This document shows, one piece after another, positions 8,311 to 19,237 of a stretch of DNA of 64,000 bases. A program made the translations under genes and the position numbers. The stretch comes from Streptomyces violaceorubidus. Its GTDB lineage: Bacteria > Actinomycetota > Actinomycetes > Streptomycetales > Streptomycetaceae. How positions within the stretch are numbered: position 1 is the stretch's first letter; each line of letters starts with the position of its first letter. A model generated the notes under the pieces. That model did no database searches and was not told the origin of the DNA. It was given only the letters and a program-made list of their open reading frames with translations. The stretch spans positions 1 through 64,000 of the forward strand of contig NZ_JODM01000022.1 in the NCBI RefSeq assembly GCF_000717995.1, in the 5' to 3' direction.

Positions 8311-9126
8311 GTGGCAGGAGTCGCACGCCGCCGTCTCGACGCGGAGCTGGTGCGCCGCAAGCTGGCGCGCTCGCGCGAGCACGCGAGCCAGCTGATCGCC
8401 GCCGGGCGGGTCACCGTCGGCAAGACCGTCGCGACCAAACCCGCCACGCAGGTCGAGACCGCCGCGGCCATCGTGGTGACCGCCGACGACAGCGACCCGG
8501 ACTACGTCTCGCGCGGCGGCCACAAGCTCGCCGGCGCCGTCGCCGCCTTCCTGCCGCAGGGCCTGCTCGTCGAGGGGCGGCGGGCCCTGGACGCCGGTGC
8601 CTCCACCGGCGGCTTCACCGACGTACTGCTGCGGGCGGGAGCCGCGCACGTCGTCGCCGTGGACGTCGGTTACGGACAACTCGCGTGGAGCCTCCGACAG
8701 GATGAACGCGTCACCGTCAAGGACCGTACGAACGTACGCGAGTTGACGCCGGAAGCGATCGATGGGGAGCCCGTGGACCTTGTCGTGGGGGATCTGTCCT
8801 TCATCCCGCTCGGACTGGTACTGCCCGCCCTGGTGCGGTGCACCCGGCCGGACGCCGACCTGGTGATGATGGTGAAGCCGCAGTTCGAGGTGGGGAAGGA
8901 ACGGCTGGGCAGCGGGGGAGTGGTACGCAGCGCGCAGCTGCGGGCCGAGGCCGTGCGGGGGGTCGCGCACAGGGCCTGGGAGCTGGGGCTCGGTGTGAAG
9001 GGGGTCACCGCCAGTCCGCTGCCGGGCCCCTCCGGGAACGTCGAGTACTTTCTGTGGCTGCGGGCCGGGGCCGGTGCACTGGACCCGGCCGATGTTGACC
9101 GTGCAGTGGCGGAGGGGCCGCGTTGA
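8311..9126 (+). CDS. tlyA: TlyA family rRNA 2'-O-methyltransferase
   Basis: The protein is 271 aa. GTG 8311 is chosen from CAGGAGC at 8294-8300 and from the family N-terminus. An S4 RNA-binding domain (RLDAELVRRKLARSREHA, residues ~7-65) precedes an FtsJ-type methyltransferase. The SAM site DAGASTGGFTDVLL and the K-D-K-E catalytic residues are visible (SRGGHK, GDLSFIPL, MVKPQFEVG, NVEYFLWL). In Mycobacterium TlyA methylates ribose of 16S and 23S rRNA and sets capreomycin sensitivity; the same is expected here. It is translationally coupled to nadK by a four-base overlap. Confidence 0.94.
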   Translation: MAGVARRRLDAELVRRKLARSREHASQLIAAGRVTVGKTVATKPATQVETAAAIVVTADDSDPDYVSRGGHKLAGAVAAFLPQGLLVEGRRALDAGASTGGFTDVLLRAGAAHVVAVDVGYGQLAWSLRQDERVTVKDRTNVRELTPEAIDGEPVDLVVGDLSFIPLGLVLPALVRCTRPDADLVMMVKPQFEVGKERLGSGGVVRSAQLRAEAVRGVAHRAWELGLGVKGVTASPLPGPSGNVEYFLWLRAGAGALDPADVDRAVAEGPR

Positions 9127-10028
9127 CACAGAACCGAGCGCGAACTGTTTTCCTGCTCGCCCACACCGGGCGCCCCGCTGCCATCCGCAGCGCCGAGCTG
9201 GTGGTCAAGGGGCTGCTGCGGGCCGGGATCGGCGTCAGGGTCCTGGAGGCCGAGGCGCGGGATCTGCCGCTGCCGGGTGAGGTGGAGCTGGTCGGCGAGG
9301 CCACTCCGCAGTGCCTGGACGGGTGCGAGCTGCTCATCGTGCTCGGCGGGGACGGCACGCTGCTGCGCGGCGCCGAGTTCGCCCGCGCCTCGGGCGTGCC
9401 CATGCTCGGGGTCAACCTCGGCCGGGTCGGCTTCCTCGCGGAGGCCGAGCGCGACGACCTCGACAAGGTCGTGGACCGGGTGGTGAACCGGGCCTACGAG
9501 GTCGAGGAGCGGATGACCGTCGACGTCGTCGTGCACCGCAACGGCGACATCGTGCACACGGACTGGGCGCTGAACGAGGCCGCGGTGCAGAAGGCCGGCG
9601 CGGAGAAGCTGCTGGAAGTCGTGCTGGAGATCGACGGCCGGCCGGTGACCGGGTTCGGCTGCGACGGCATCGTGCTGTCGACGCCGACCGGGTCGACGGC
9701 GTACGCCTTCTCGGCCGGGGGGCCGGTGGTGTGGCCCGAGGTGGAGGCCCTGCTGATGGTGCCCATCAGCGCCCACGCGCTGTTCGCGAAGCCGCTGGTG
9801 ACCTCGCCGGACTCGGTGCTCGCGGTGGAGGTGCTGCCGCACGTCCCGCCGGGGGTGCTGTGGTGCGACGGGCGGCGGACGGTGGAGCTGCCGCCGGGCG
9901 CGCGGGTGGAGGTGCGGCGGGGGGCGGTACCGGTACGGCTGGCCCGGTTGCACCATGCGTCGTTCACGGACCGGCTGGTGGCGAAGTTCGCGCTGCCGGT
10001 GTCCGGATGGCGCGGGGCGCCGCACTAG
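9123..10028 (+). CDS. nadK: NAD kinase
   Basis: This 301-aa enzyme phosphorylates NAD to NADP. It starts at TTG 9123, overlapping the tlyA stop (TTGA), with a GGAGGGG ribosome site just upstream. The diagnostic GGDGT motif (LIVLGGDGTLLRGAE, ~77-91), the LNEAAV motif and the DGIVLSTPTGSTAYAFSAGGP nucleotide-binding loop are present. The order tlyA-nadK-recN is conserved across actinobacteria. A rare TTG start combined with overlap suggests translation depends on ribosomes finishing tlyA. Confidence 0.95.
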   Translation: MTQNRARTVFLLAHTGRPAAIRSAELVVKGLLRAGIGVRVLEAEARDLPLPGEVELVGEATPQCLDGCELLIVLGGDGTLLRGAEFARASGVPMLGVNLGRVGFLAEAERDDLDKVVDRVVNRAYEVEERMTVDVVVHRNGDIVHTDWALNEAAVQKAGAEKLLEVVLEIDGRPVTGFGCDGIVLSTPTGSTAYAFSAGGPVVWPEVEALLMVPISAHALFAKPLVTSPDSVLAVEVLPHVPPGVLWCDGRRTVELPPGARVEVRRGAVPVRLARLHHASFTDRLVAKFALPVSGWRGAPH

Positions 10029-10180
10029 CGGTCTCGAAGGGGTGGTTCCGGTGCGGCGCGGGACGCGGTGCGTTGTGGCTGGTCGTGGCGGTCCCCGCGG
10101 CCCTGACGGCACAACCCGTCCCGGCGTGACAGGGGCGGCCTGTGTGCGCTTTCCGGCCTCGACCTCGTATGGTCGTGTCC

Positions 10181-11911
10181 GTGCTTGAGGAGATGCGGAT
10201 ACGGTCGCTCGGGGTCATCGACGACGCCGTGGTCGAGCTGTCGCCCGGGTTCACCGCTGTCACCGGTGAGACGGGTGCCGGCAAGACCATGGTGGTCACC
10301 AGCCTGGGGCTGCTGCTGGGCGGACGCGCGGACGCGGCGCTCGTGCGGATCGGGGCGAAGAACGCGGTCGTCGAGGGGCGCATCGCCGTGCCCGGCGACG
10401 CCGCGGTGGCCGTCCGGGCCGAGGAGGCCGGGGCCGAGCTGGACGACGGGGCGCTGCTGATCAGCCGTACCGTTTCCGCCGAGGGGCGCTCGCGCGCGCA
10501 TCTGGGCGGGCGCTCGGTGCCGGTGGGGATGCTCGCCGAGCTGGCCGACGAGCTGGTGGCCGTGCACGGGCAGACCGACCAGCAGGGGCTGCTCAAGCTG
10601 AACCGGCAGCGGCAGGCCCTGGACCGGTACGCGGGCGACGCGGTCGCCGGACCGCTCGCCAAGTACGCCGAGGCGTACCGCCGGCTGCGGGCCGTCACCG
10701 CGGAGCTGGAGGAGATCACCACGCGCGCGCGTGAGCGCGCCCAGGAGGCCGACCTCCTGCGCTACGGCCTCGACGAGATCGCGGCCGTCGAGCCGCGCGC
10801 CGGTGAGGACGTGGAGCTGGCGGAGGAGGCGGAGCGGCTGGGACACGCCGAGGCGCTCGCGTCGGCCGCCACGGTCGCCCACGCCGCCCTGGCGGGCAAC
10901 CCGGAGGACCCCGAGGGCGTCGACGGCTCCACGCTCGTCGCGGGCGCGCAGCGGGCCCTGGACGCCGTACGGTCCCACGACCCGGCGCTGGCCGCGCTCG
11001 CCGAGCGGATCGGTGAGGTGGGCATCCTGCTGCGGGACGTGGCCGGGGAACTCGCCGGGTACGCGGACGACCTGGACGCCGACCCGCTGCGGCTGGCGGC
11101 GGTCGAGGAGCGCCGGGCGGCGCTCACCGCGCTGACCCGGAAGTACGGCGAGGACATCGGGGCCGTGCTGAGCTGGGCCGAGCAGAGCGCCGCGCGGCTG
11201 ACGGAGCTGGACGGGGACGACGAGCGGATCGGCGAGCTGACCGCCGAGCGGGACGCGCTGCGGGCGGAACTGGGCGGGCTCGCCCAGGCGCTGACCGACG
11301 CGCGCACCGAGGCCGCCGAGCGGTTCGCCGCCGCGGTGACCGCCGAACTGGCCTCGCTCGCCATGCCCCACGCCCGCGTGTCGTTCGAGATCCGGCAGGC
11401 CGAGGACCCGGAGGGCGTCGAGGTCGGCGGGCGGACGGTCGCCTACGGGCCGTCGGGCGCCGACGAGGTGGAGCTGCTGCTCGCCCCGCACCCCGGCGCG
11501 CCGCCGCGGCCGATCGCCAAGGGCGCGTCCGGTGGTGAGCTCTCGCGCGTGATGCTGGCCGTGGAGGTCGTCTTCGCGGGCACCGATCCCGTGCCGACGT
11601 ACCTGTTCGACGAGGTCGACGCCGGGGTCGGCGGCAAGGCGGCGGTGGAGATCGGGCGGCGGCTGGCGCGGCTGGCGAAGAGCGCGCAGGTCGTGGTCGT
11701 CACGCATCTGCCGCAGGTGGCCGCGTTCGCCGACCGGCAGCTGCTGGTGGAGAAGACGAACGACGGCTCGGTCACCCGCTCCGGCGTGAAGGTCCTGGAA
11801 GGCGAGGAGCGCGTCCGGGAGCTGTCCCGGATGCTCGCCGGCCAGGAGGACTCGGAGACGGCCCGTGCCCACGCCGAGGAACTGCTGGAGACGGCCCGGG
11901 CCGACCGGTAG
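10181..11911 (+). CDS. recN: DNA repair protein RecN
   Basis: RecN is an SMC-like ATPase of double-strand break repair. The 576-aa protein has an N-terminal Walker A (GETGAGKT, ~29-36), two long coiled-coil arms (~150-400), the signature KGASGGELSRVMLA (~445) and Walker B TYLFDEVDAGVGG (~472). GTG 10181 is chosen because RecN normally begins with LEEMRIRSLG. TATGGT at 10168-10173 lies seven bases before it, so the message may be leaderless; ATG 10169 is the alternative. No GAAC-N4-GTTC LexA box is visible upstream. Confidence 0.94.
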   Translation: MLEEMRIRSLGVIDDAVVELSPGFTAVTGETGAGKTMVVTSLGLLLGGRADAALVRIGAKNAVVEGRIAVPGDAAVAVRAEEAGAELDDGALLISRTVSAEGRSRAHLGGRSVPVGMLAELADELVAVHGQTDQQGLLKLNRQRQALDRYAGDAVAGPLAKYAEAYRRLRAVTAELEEITTRARERAQEADLLRYGLDEIAAVEPRAGEDVELAEEAERLGHAEALASAATVAHAALAGNPEDPEGVDGSTLVAGAQRALDAVRSHDPALAALAERIGEVGILLRDVAGELAGYADDLDADPLRLAAVEERRAALTALTRKYGEDIGAVLSWAEQSAARLTELDGDDERIGELTAERDALRAELGGLAQALTDARTEAAERFAAAVTAELASLAMPHARVSFEIRQAEDPEGVEVGGRTVAYGPSGADEVELLLAPHPGAPPRPIAKGASGGELSRVMLAVEVVFAGTDPVPTYLFDEVDAGVGGKAAVEIGRRLARLAKSAQVVVVTHLPQVAAFADRQLLVEKTNDGSVTRSGVKVLEGEERVRELSRMLAGQEDSETARAHAEELLETARADR

Positions 11912-11988
11912 GGATCAGGCGCCGGGCGGGCGTACTTGGCGGGTCTCCCGGGCGTGTGCCGCGGGTGTCGGGGCGACGGCGCGATGTT

Positions 11989-12004
11989 CACTCGTACGAG
12001 TGAG
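11989..12004. promoter_or_regulatory. Perfect 16-bp palindrome, candidate operator
   Basis: TCACTCGTACGAGTGA is a perfect two-fold palindrome in the 275-bp gap between recN and the glycosyltransferase gene, 183 bp before the latter's start. It has no T-run and is too short for a terminator, so a dimeric regulator site is the likelier reading. It does not fit BldD (half-site spacing differs) or LexA. The regulator is unknown. Confidence 0.5.
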
Positions 12005-12186
12005 GCGGTTCCGTGTCGTTGCCCCGTCGGCCGTCCGGTGGCGGCGGTCGTCGTTGCCGGAACACCCGTGCGGCCTGGCATCCTTGACGGAGCGGCGCAC
12101 CGGAATCCGCCCGGCGCGCCCCGTCCGCACCATCCTTCTGTACGTTCTTCGTGACCGTCCCCCGCCGATCCAGGAGCCGCGGCCAG

Positions 12187-13344
12187 GTGACCCCCGTGAG
12201 CAGCCACTCACCGCACGGCCAGGCGCCGCTGCGCACCGTGCAGGTGCTGGGCGGCGGCAACGCCGGCAGCAGCGCGCACGTGCGCTCGCTGGCCGCGGGG
12301 CTCGTCGCGAGGGGCGTGAAAGTGACGGTGTGCGCCCCCTTTGATGCGGAGCGCACCTACGACTTCACGGGCGCCGGGGCCGACCACGTGCACGTGCCGC
12401 GCAGCAGCGATCCCGTCTCGGTGGCCGCGCTGCGGACGGTGTGCGCAGAGGCCGACCTGGTGCACGCGCACGGACTGCACGCCTCCTTCCGCGCCGCCCT
12501 GGCCCTGGGCGGGCGGCGGGTGCGCACACCGCTCGTCGTCACCTGGCACGACCGGGTGCACGCGCAGGGAGCGCGCGGGCAGTTGCTGCGCGTGCTGGAG
12601 CGGCGGGTGATGAAGGCCGCCACCGTCGTGCTCGGCGCCACCTCGGAGCTGGTCGACGGGGCGCGGCGGACGGGCGCGCGGGACGCCCGCCTCGGCCCCG
12701 TCGCGCTCCCAGCCCGGCCGGACCGGCCGGACCGGCCGGCCGGTCCCGAGGACCCCGACCGGCTGCGCCCCAAGCTCCGGGCCGAACTCGGCGCCGTCGA
12801 CCGCCCGTTGCTGGTCGCCGTCGGTTCCCTGGAGCCGCACCGGGGGTACGACGTCCTGCTCGACGCCGCGCGCGTGTGGCGCCGCCTCGATCCGGAGCCA
12901 CTGGTCGTGGTCGCCGGGGAGGGGCCGCTGCGCGGCGAGTTGCAGGCGCGGATCGAGGAAGAGGGACTGCCGGTGGTGCTCGTCGGCAGCCGCGACGACG
13001 TGCCCGACCTGCTCGGGGCGGCCGACCTGGCGCTGCTGCCCAGCCGCCGGGAGCCGGGGCGTTCCGTCCTCGCCCAGGAGGCGCTCCACGCCGGTGTGCC
13101 GCTCGTCGCCGGTGCCGTCGGCGGCGTCCCCGAGCTGGTGGGCGACGCCGCCGAACTCGTACCGCCCGGAAACGCATGGGCCCTCGCCGACGCCGTGGTC
13201 CGGCTGCTCGCCGACCCCGCGCGGCGGGACGAGCTGCGGGAGCGCGGAGCACGGCAGGCGGCCACCTGGCCGACCGAGGACGAGACCGTCGCCCAGGTGC
13301 TGAGCATCTACGACGAGTTGACGCAGCCCACGCCGTTGCTCTAG
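12187..13344 (+). CDS. GT4-family glycosyltransferase
   Basis: This 385-aa protein has a two-Rossmann GT-B layout. The N-terminal domain starts VQVLGGGNAGSSAHVRSLAAGL; the C-terminal donor-binding domain has VAVGSLEPHRGYDVLLDA and the signature region REPGRSVLAQEALHAGVPLV with GGVPELV. The donor is probably a nucleotide sugar, as in other GT4 enzymes; the acceptor is unknown. GTG 12187 lies ten bases after AGGAG (12172-12176); GTG 12196 and a leaderless GTG 12151 are alternatives. It stands between recN and the convergent PucR gene. Confidence 0.88.
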   Translation: MTPVSSHSPHGQAPLRTVQVLGGGNAGSSAHVRSLAAGLVARGVKVTVCAPFDAERTYDFTGAGADHVHVPRSSDPVSVAALRTVCAEADLVHAHGLHASFRAALALGGRRVRTPLVVTWHDRVHAQGARGQLLRVLERRVMKAATVVLGATSELVDGARRTGARDARLGPVALPARPDRPDRPAGPEDPDRLRPKLRAELGAVDRPLLVAVGSLEPHRGYDVLLDAARVWRRLDPEPLVVVAGEGPLRGELQARIEEEGLPVVLVGSRDDVPDLLGAADLALLPSRREPGRSVLAQEALHAGVPLVAGAVGGVPELVGDAAELVPPGNAWALADAVVRLLADPARRDELRERGARQAATWPTEDETVAQVLSIYDELTQPTPLL

Positions 13345-13368
13345 GCACCCGCCTCGGGGCCCGCGCCG

Positions 13369-15015
13369 CTACGGCACGTGCCGGCGGGCGCGCAGGGCCA
13401 GGCTCAACGCCAGTACGGTCTGCGGGTCGTCCAGGTCCGTGCCCAGCAACTCCCCGATCCGCGCCAGCCGGTTGTAGAGCGTCTGCCGGTTGAGGTGGAG
13501 TTCGCGCGCCGTCTCCGCCTTGCGGCCGGCGTGGGCCAGGTACGTCTGGAGGGTGGGCAGCAGAGGCGGCTTCGAGCGGTCGTCGTGGTCCCGCAGCGGG
13601 CCGATCGCCCGGTCCACGAACGCCGCGAGGTCCGGGTGTTCGCGCAGCCGCCACAGCAGCAGGTCGATGTCCAGGCGCCGGGCGTCGTACCAGGGCCGGT
13701 CGGTCAGGCCCTGCGCCGCGGTCGCCGTCTCCGCCGCGTGCCTGAGACCCGCCGAGGCCGCCGCCCAGCCGCCGGACACCCCGACGACCACGACCGGCGG
13801 TTGCGCCCCCGGCCGCCGCATCCCGGCCCGTTCCACGCCCGCCCGCAGCGCCGCCGCGACCCGGTCCGCGACCGCCGCCCGCTCCGACTCCGAGCGCAGC
13901 CCCAGCAGCAGCGGGACCCGGCCCTCCACCGGCCGTACGCCCAGCAGGACCGGTACCCCCACCGAGGCCAGTTCCTCGGCGACCGCGCGTGCCAGCACCG
14001 CCCAGCCGCCGCTCGCGGGGGACAGGGCGTCCCCCAGCCGCATCACCACCGGCAGCAGGGGTCCCGAACCCGGTTTGAAGCCCAGGACCCGGGCCTGCGC
14101 CGGGGCGTCCCCGGCGGTGATCCGGCCCTCGGCGAGGTCGGTGAGGAAGTCGCCCCGCCCGCGCGCCGCCAGCTCCTCCTCCTGCCGTGCCTGCATCAGC
14201 ACGACGGCGAGGATGCCGGCCGCCCGCTCCGCCGCCATCCGGTGCAGCGGCGCCAGCGGGGACCGTACCGGCAGCAGGACAAGCCGGGCCCGGACCGACC
14301 CCGCGCCCGGCCCGCCGCCGGGGACGTCCACGAGGACCGAGCCCGCCGGGGGCGGCGCCTCCTTGTGCGGGTCCCGCAGGCCCTCCCAGACCTGGAGGGG
14401 GTCGGCACCCTCGGGCCCGGACCCGGCGGCGTACAGCAGGCGGCCGTCGGTGGTCTCCAGGAAGACCGGGTTGCCGGCGGAGTCGGCCAGGACGGCGAGG
14501 ACCTGGGGCACCCCGCCGCCGCCCAGCAGCGCCTCGGTGCAGCGGCGGTGGACCTCCTCGGCACGCTGGAGCAGCGCGTAGTGGCCGTTGACGATCTCGG
14601 TGTGGATCTCCTCGGTGACCGTCACGAACGGCACCTCGCGGTGCAGCTGCACCAGCGGCAGCCCGGCCGCGCGGGCCGTGTCGACCAGGGCCGCCGGGAG
14701 CCGGGCGAAGCGCGGGCCCAGCTCCACGACGAGCGCCGCGATGCCGCGCTCGGCCAGCGTGCGCACGAACGCCCGCTGCTCGGCGGGGCGGGTGCCGAGG
14801 CCGTACCCGGTGGTCAGCAGCAGTTCGCCGCCCTTGAGCAGCGAGGCGATGTTGGGCACCTCACCGGCGTGCACCCAGCGCACGGTGCGCTGGAGGCGGT
14901 CGGCGCCCGCCAGGATCTCCGGCAGACCGCTGCGCAGCCCGGGCAGCTCCAGTGCCCGGCGCACGGTGATCCCGGCGCCCTGGGTGTCGAATCCGCTGCT
15001 CGTGCCGCTGTCCAT
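13369..15015 (-). CDS. PucR-family transcriptional regulator
   Basis: The 548-aa regulator has an N-terminal PucR ligand-binding domain (TVRRALELPGLRSGLPEIL to ~150), a middle GGDEF-like segment and a C-terminal Fis-type helix-turn-helix, LHLNRQTLYNRLARIGELLG followed by DLDDPQTVLAL (~505-545). PucR proteins activate purine, amino-acid or other nitrogen catabolism; the target here is not evident. ATG 15015 is chosen because TAGCGT (15023-15028 on the minus strand) sits seven bases upstream, a leaderless arrangement. The open frame extends 14 codons further upstream. It lies downstream of and on the same strand as the GH15 gene. Confidence 0.9.
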   Translation of the reverse strand: MDSGTSSGFDTQGAGITVRRALELPGLRSGLPEILAGADRLQRTVRWVHAGEVPNIASLLKGGELLLTTGYGLGTRPAEQRAFVRTLAERGIAALVVELGPRFARLPAALVDTARAAGLPLVQLHREVPFVTVTEEIHTEIVNGHYALLQRAEEVHRRCTEALLGGGGVPQVLAVLADSAGNPVFLETTDGRLLYAAGSGPEGADPLQVWEGLRDPHKEAPPPAGSVLVDVPGGGPGAGSVRARLVLLPVRSPLAPLHRMAAERAAGILAVVLMQARQEEELAARGRGDFLTDLAEGRITAGDAPAQARVLGFKPGSGPLLPVVMRLGDALSPASGGWAVLARAVAEELASVGVPVLLGVRPVEGRVPLLLGLRSESERAAVADRVAAALRAGVERAGMRRPGAQPPVVVVGVSGGWAAASAGLRHAAETATAAQGLTDRPWYDARRLDIDLLLWRLREHPDLAAFVDRAIGPLRDHDDRSKPPLLPTLQTYLAHAGRKAETARELHLNRQTLYNRLARIGELLGTDLDDPQTVLALSLALRARRHVP

Positions 15016-15116
15016 GAGCCGGACGCTACCCGCAGCGGCCCCGCCCGGGACATCCACCCGACCTCCCCGGGCCGGCGGTGCCGCCGGTCAGGCGTCCCTC
15101 GCCCCGTGCCCCGTGC

Positions 15117-16919
15117 TCAGCCCCCGTACGCCCCGCTCGCCGTCAGCCTCAGTGCCGTGTCGATCAGGGGGACGTGGCTGAAGGCCTGCGGGAAGTTGCC
15201 GACCTGGCGTTGCAGGCGGGGGTCCCACTCCTCGGCCAGGAGGCCCAGGTCGTTGCGCAGGGAGAGGAGCTTCTCGAACAGCTTGCGCGCCTCGTCGACC
15301 CGGCCGATCATCGCAAGGTCGTCGGCCATCCAGAACGAGCAGGCCAGGAAGGCCCCCTCGTCGCCCGGCAGACCGTCGACGCCCTCGTCCTTGCCGTCCG
15401 TCGGGTAGCGCAGGATGAAGCCGTCCGAGGTGGACAGCTCGCGCTGGATGGCCTCGATGGTGCCGATGACCCGCTTGTCGTCCGGCGGCAGGAAACCCAT
15501 CTGCGGGATCAGCAGCAGGGAGGCGTCCAGCTCCTGGGAGCCGTAGGACTGCGTGAAGGTGTTGCGCTCCTTGTCGTAGCCCTTCTCGCACACGTCCCGG
15601 TGGATGTCGTCGCGCAACTCCTTCCAGCGCTCCAGCGGGCCGTCCGCGTCGCCGGACTCGATCAGCTTGATGGTGCGGTCGACGGCCACCCAGGCCATCA
15701 CCTTGGAGTGCACGAAGTGGCGGCGCGGGCCGCGCACCTCCCAGATGCCCTCGTCCGGCTCGTTCCAGTGGTCCTCCAGGTAGCGGATCAGCTTGAGCTG
15801 GAGCACCGAGGCGTAGTCGTTGCGGGCCAGGCCCGTCATGTGGCCCAGGTGCAGGGCCTCGGTCACCTCGCCGTAGACGTCCAGCTGGAGCTGGTGCGCC
15901 GCGCCGTTGCCGACCCGCACCGGCGACGAGCCCTCGTAGCCCGGCAGCCAGTCCAGCTCCGCCTCGCCCAGCTCCCGCTCGCCGGCGATGCCGTACATGA
16001 TCTGCAGGTTCTCTGGGTCGCCGGCGACCGCGCGCAGCAGCCACTCGCGCCAGGCGCGGGCCTCCTCGCGGTAACCGGTGCGCAGCAGCGAGGACAGGGT
16101 GATCGCCGCGTCGCGCAGCCAGGTGTAGCGGTAGTCCCAGTTGCGGACGCCGCCGATGTCCTCCGGCAGGGAGGTGGTGGGCGCGGCGACGATGCCGCCG
16201 GTGGGGGCGTACGTCAGGGCCTTCAGCGTGATCAGGGAGCGGACCACGGCCTCGCGGTAGGGACCGTGGTACGTGCAGTGCTCGACCCACTCGCGCCAGA
16301 AGTCCTCGGTGGCCACCAGCGACTGCTCGGGCTCCGGCAGCGCCGGCGGCTCCTTGTGCGAGGGCTCCCACGAGATCGTGAACGCGATCCGGTCACCCGG
16401 CGCGACCGTGAAGTCCGCGTACGTGGTCAGCGCCTTGCCGTAGGTCTCCGCCTCCGTGTCGAACCACACGGAGTCCGGGCCCGCGACGGCCACCGTGCGG
16501 CCGTCCTGCTTGCGCACCCAGGGGACCACCCGGCCGTAACTGAAGCGCATCCGCAGCTCCGAGCGCATCGGCACCCGGCCGGAGACGCCCTCCACGATCC
16601 GGATCAGCTGCGGCGCGCCGTCGCGCGGGGGCATGAAATCGATCACCCGGACGGTGCCGCGCGGGGTGTCCCACTCGGACTCCAGGATCAGCGAGTCGCC
16701 GCGGTAGGACCGCCGGGCCGAGGTGGGCGGTTCGGCGCCGGGCGCGTAGGCGGGCCCGAGCCGCCAGAAACCGTGTTCCCCGGTGCCCAGCAGGCCGGCG
16801 AAGATGGCATGCGAGTCGAAGCGGGGCAGGCACAGCCAGTCGACTGTGCCGTCCCGGCAGACCAGGGCAGCGGTCTGCATGTCTCCGATGAGTGCGTAGT
16901 CTTCGATGCGCCCGGCCAC
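15117..16919 (-). CDS. Glycoside hydrolase family 15 protein (trehalase/glucoamylase type)
   Basis: The 600-aa protein starts at GTG 16919, supported by CTGGAG six bases upstream and by the family N-terminus AGRIEDYALIGDMQTAALV; ATG 16955 would add 12 residues. The motif GVRNWDYRYTWLRDA (~265) marks the catalytic (alpha/alpha)6 barrel of GH15, and EEGAFLACSFWMADDLAMIG marks its end. Actinobacterial members of this cytosolic type include trehalases, so hydrolysis of trehalose or an alpha-glucan is likely, but the substrate is not provable from sequence. No signal peptide is present. The PucR regulator lies 101 bp downstream. Confidence 0.9.
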   Translation of the reverse strand: MAGRIEDYALIGDMQTAALVCRDGTVDWLCLPRFDSHAIFAGLLGTGEHGFWRLGPAYAPGAEPPTSARRSYRGDSLILESEWDTPRGTVRVIDFMPPRDGAPQLIRIVEGVSGRVPMRSELRMRFSYGRVVPWVRKQDGRTVAVAGPDSVWFDTEAETYGKALTTYADFTVAPGDRIAFTISWEPSHKEPPALPEPEQSLVATEDFWREWVEHCTYHGPYREAVVRSLITLKALTYAPTGGIVAAPTTSLPEDIGGVRNWDYRYTWLRDAAITLSSLLRTGYREEARAWREWLLRAVAGDPENLQIMYGIAGERELGEAELDWLPGYEGSSPVRVGNGAAHQLQLDVYGEVTEALHLGHMTGLARNDYASVLQLKLIRYLEDHWNEPDEGIWEVRGPRRHFVHSKVMAWVAVDRTIKLIESGDADGPLERWKELRDDIHRDVCEKGYDKERNTFTQSYGSQELDASLLLIPQMGFLPPDDKRVIGTIEAIQRELSTSDGFILRYPTDGKDEGVDGLPGDEGAFLACSFWMADDLAMIGRVDEARKLFEKLLSLRNDLGLLAEEWDPRLQRQVGNFPQAFSHVPLIDTALRLTASGAYGG

Positions 16920-17501
16920 GTGCAACTCCAGTCGAACGGCCACGTCACCCCGCATGGGGGCGGTCGCTAGTGCGGTCAGCGGTCAAGGGTGGGTCAGGGG
17001 GTGTGTCAGGAAATGTGTGTCGAGGATGTCTGTCCTGCGTGCCATGCCTCGTTGAGCCATGAAGCAAAGCAGCCGTCCGGCCGTGCAGCCAAACGTGTGC
17101 CCCGAACGACAATTGTCGCTCAACGAACTGACGAGCTCTCGTTGTTCCGGCGCTGACGGGCGAGGGGTGGTGCCGTGTCGCCGGGCGGGCTCGGCAGCGA
17201 ACGTCCGAGCAGGATACGACGCACGTAGATGATCTGTGTGCCGCTCCGGGCAACCCGGGTCCGCCGAACGGGTGACCATCGGGTGAGGAAACGGTGACGG
17301 TCCCACCTGCGTGTCCGGGCGTGCGCGGAGGGTGGCCGGACGCCATCGCCCCGAGGCGCTGATACGCTGGTAGCCCGTGGACCGGTGGGAGAAAAACCCC
17401 GGAACCGCAGCGACGGCGCCGCCGACGACACCCGGTACGACCGGGGCGGAGGACGAACGCACCGCACCCCAGACCGCGACCACGGGAGCCCCCTCTTGGC
17501 C
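16920..17501. other. 582-bp intergenic region between GH15 gene and pyrG
   Basis: No convincing gene was found; a 133-codon open frame on the minus strand has no recognisable domain. The left part holds the divergent GH15 promoter. A 12-bp palindrome, CGACAATTGTCG, lies at 17107-17118. GATACGCT at 17361-17368 resembles a -10 for pyrG. The stretch 17000-17260 is visibly less GC-rich than the flanking genes, as expected of regulatory DNA. Confidence 0.5.
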
Positions 17502-19151
<1,650 letters not shown>

Positions 19152-19169
19152 CACACCAGTTGTACGGTG

Positions 19170-19205
19170 GCCGGGGCGCGCGCATCCAACGGCGCGGGCC
19201 CCGGC
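19170..19205 (+). terminator. Hairpin after pyrG, probable terminator
   Basis: Arms 19170-19183 and 19192-19205 pair over 14 positions with one mismatch around an 8-nt loop, followed by TTTCG. It lies 19 bp after the pyrG stop. Read-through to the NUDIX gene 33 bp on is possible. Confidence 0.65.
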
Positions 19206-19237
19206 TTTCGCGTACGTCTGGAAGGGCAGGTCAGGCA

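Noticed and set aside
10029..10128. Possible short gene between nadK and recN (a frame ending ALWLVVAVPAALTAQPVPA)
   Set aside because: It is the tail of a shadow frame of nadK, without its own start or ribosome site; the hydrophobic end is chance.
11989..12004. BldD or LexA site before the glycosyltransferase gene
   Set aside because: The palindrome has a 4-bp centre between TCACTC half-sites, which fits neither the BldD 15-bp motif nor GAAC-N4-GTTC.
17107..17118. Palindrome CGACAATTGTCG upstream of pyrG as an operator
   Set aside because: Only 12 bp, 380 bp from the start and matching no known motif; mentioned in the gap description but not strong enough for its own call.
16945..17346. 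133-codon minus-strand open frame between the GH15 gene and pyrG
   Set aside because: No ribosome site, no domain, unusual composition; the region behaves as a regulatory gap.
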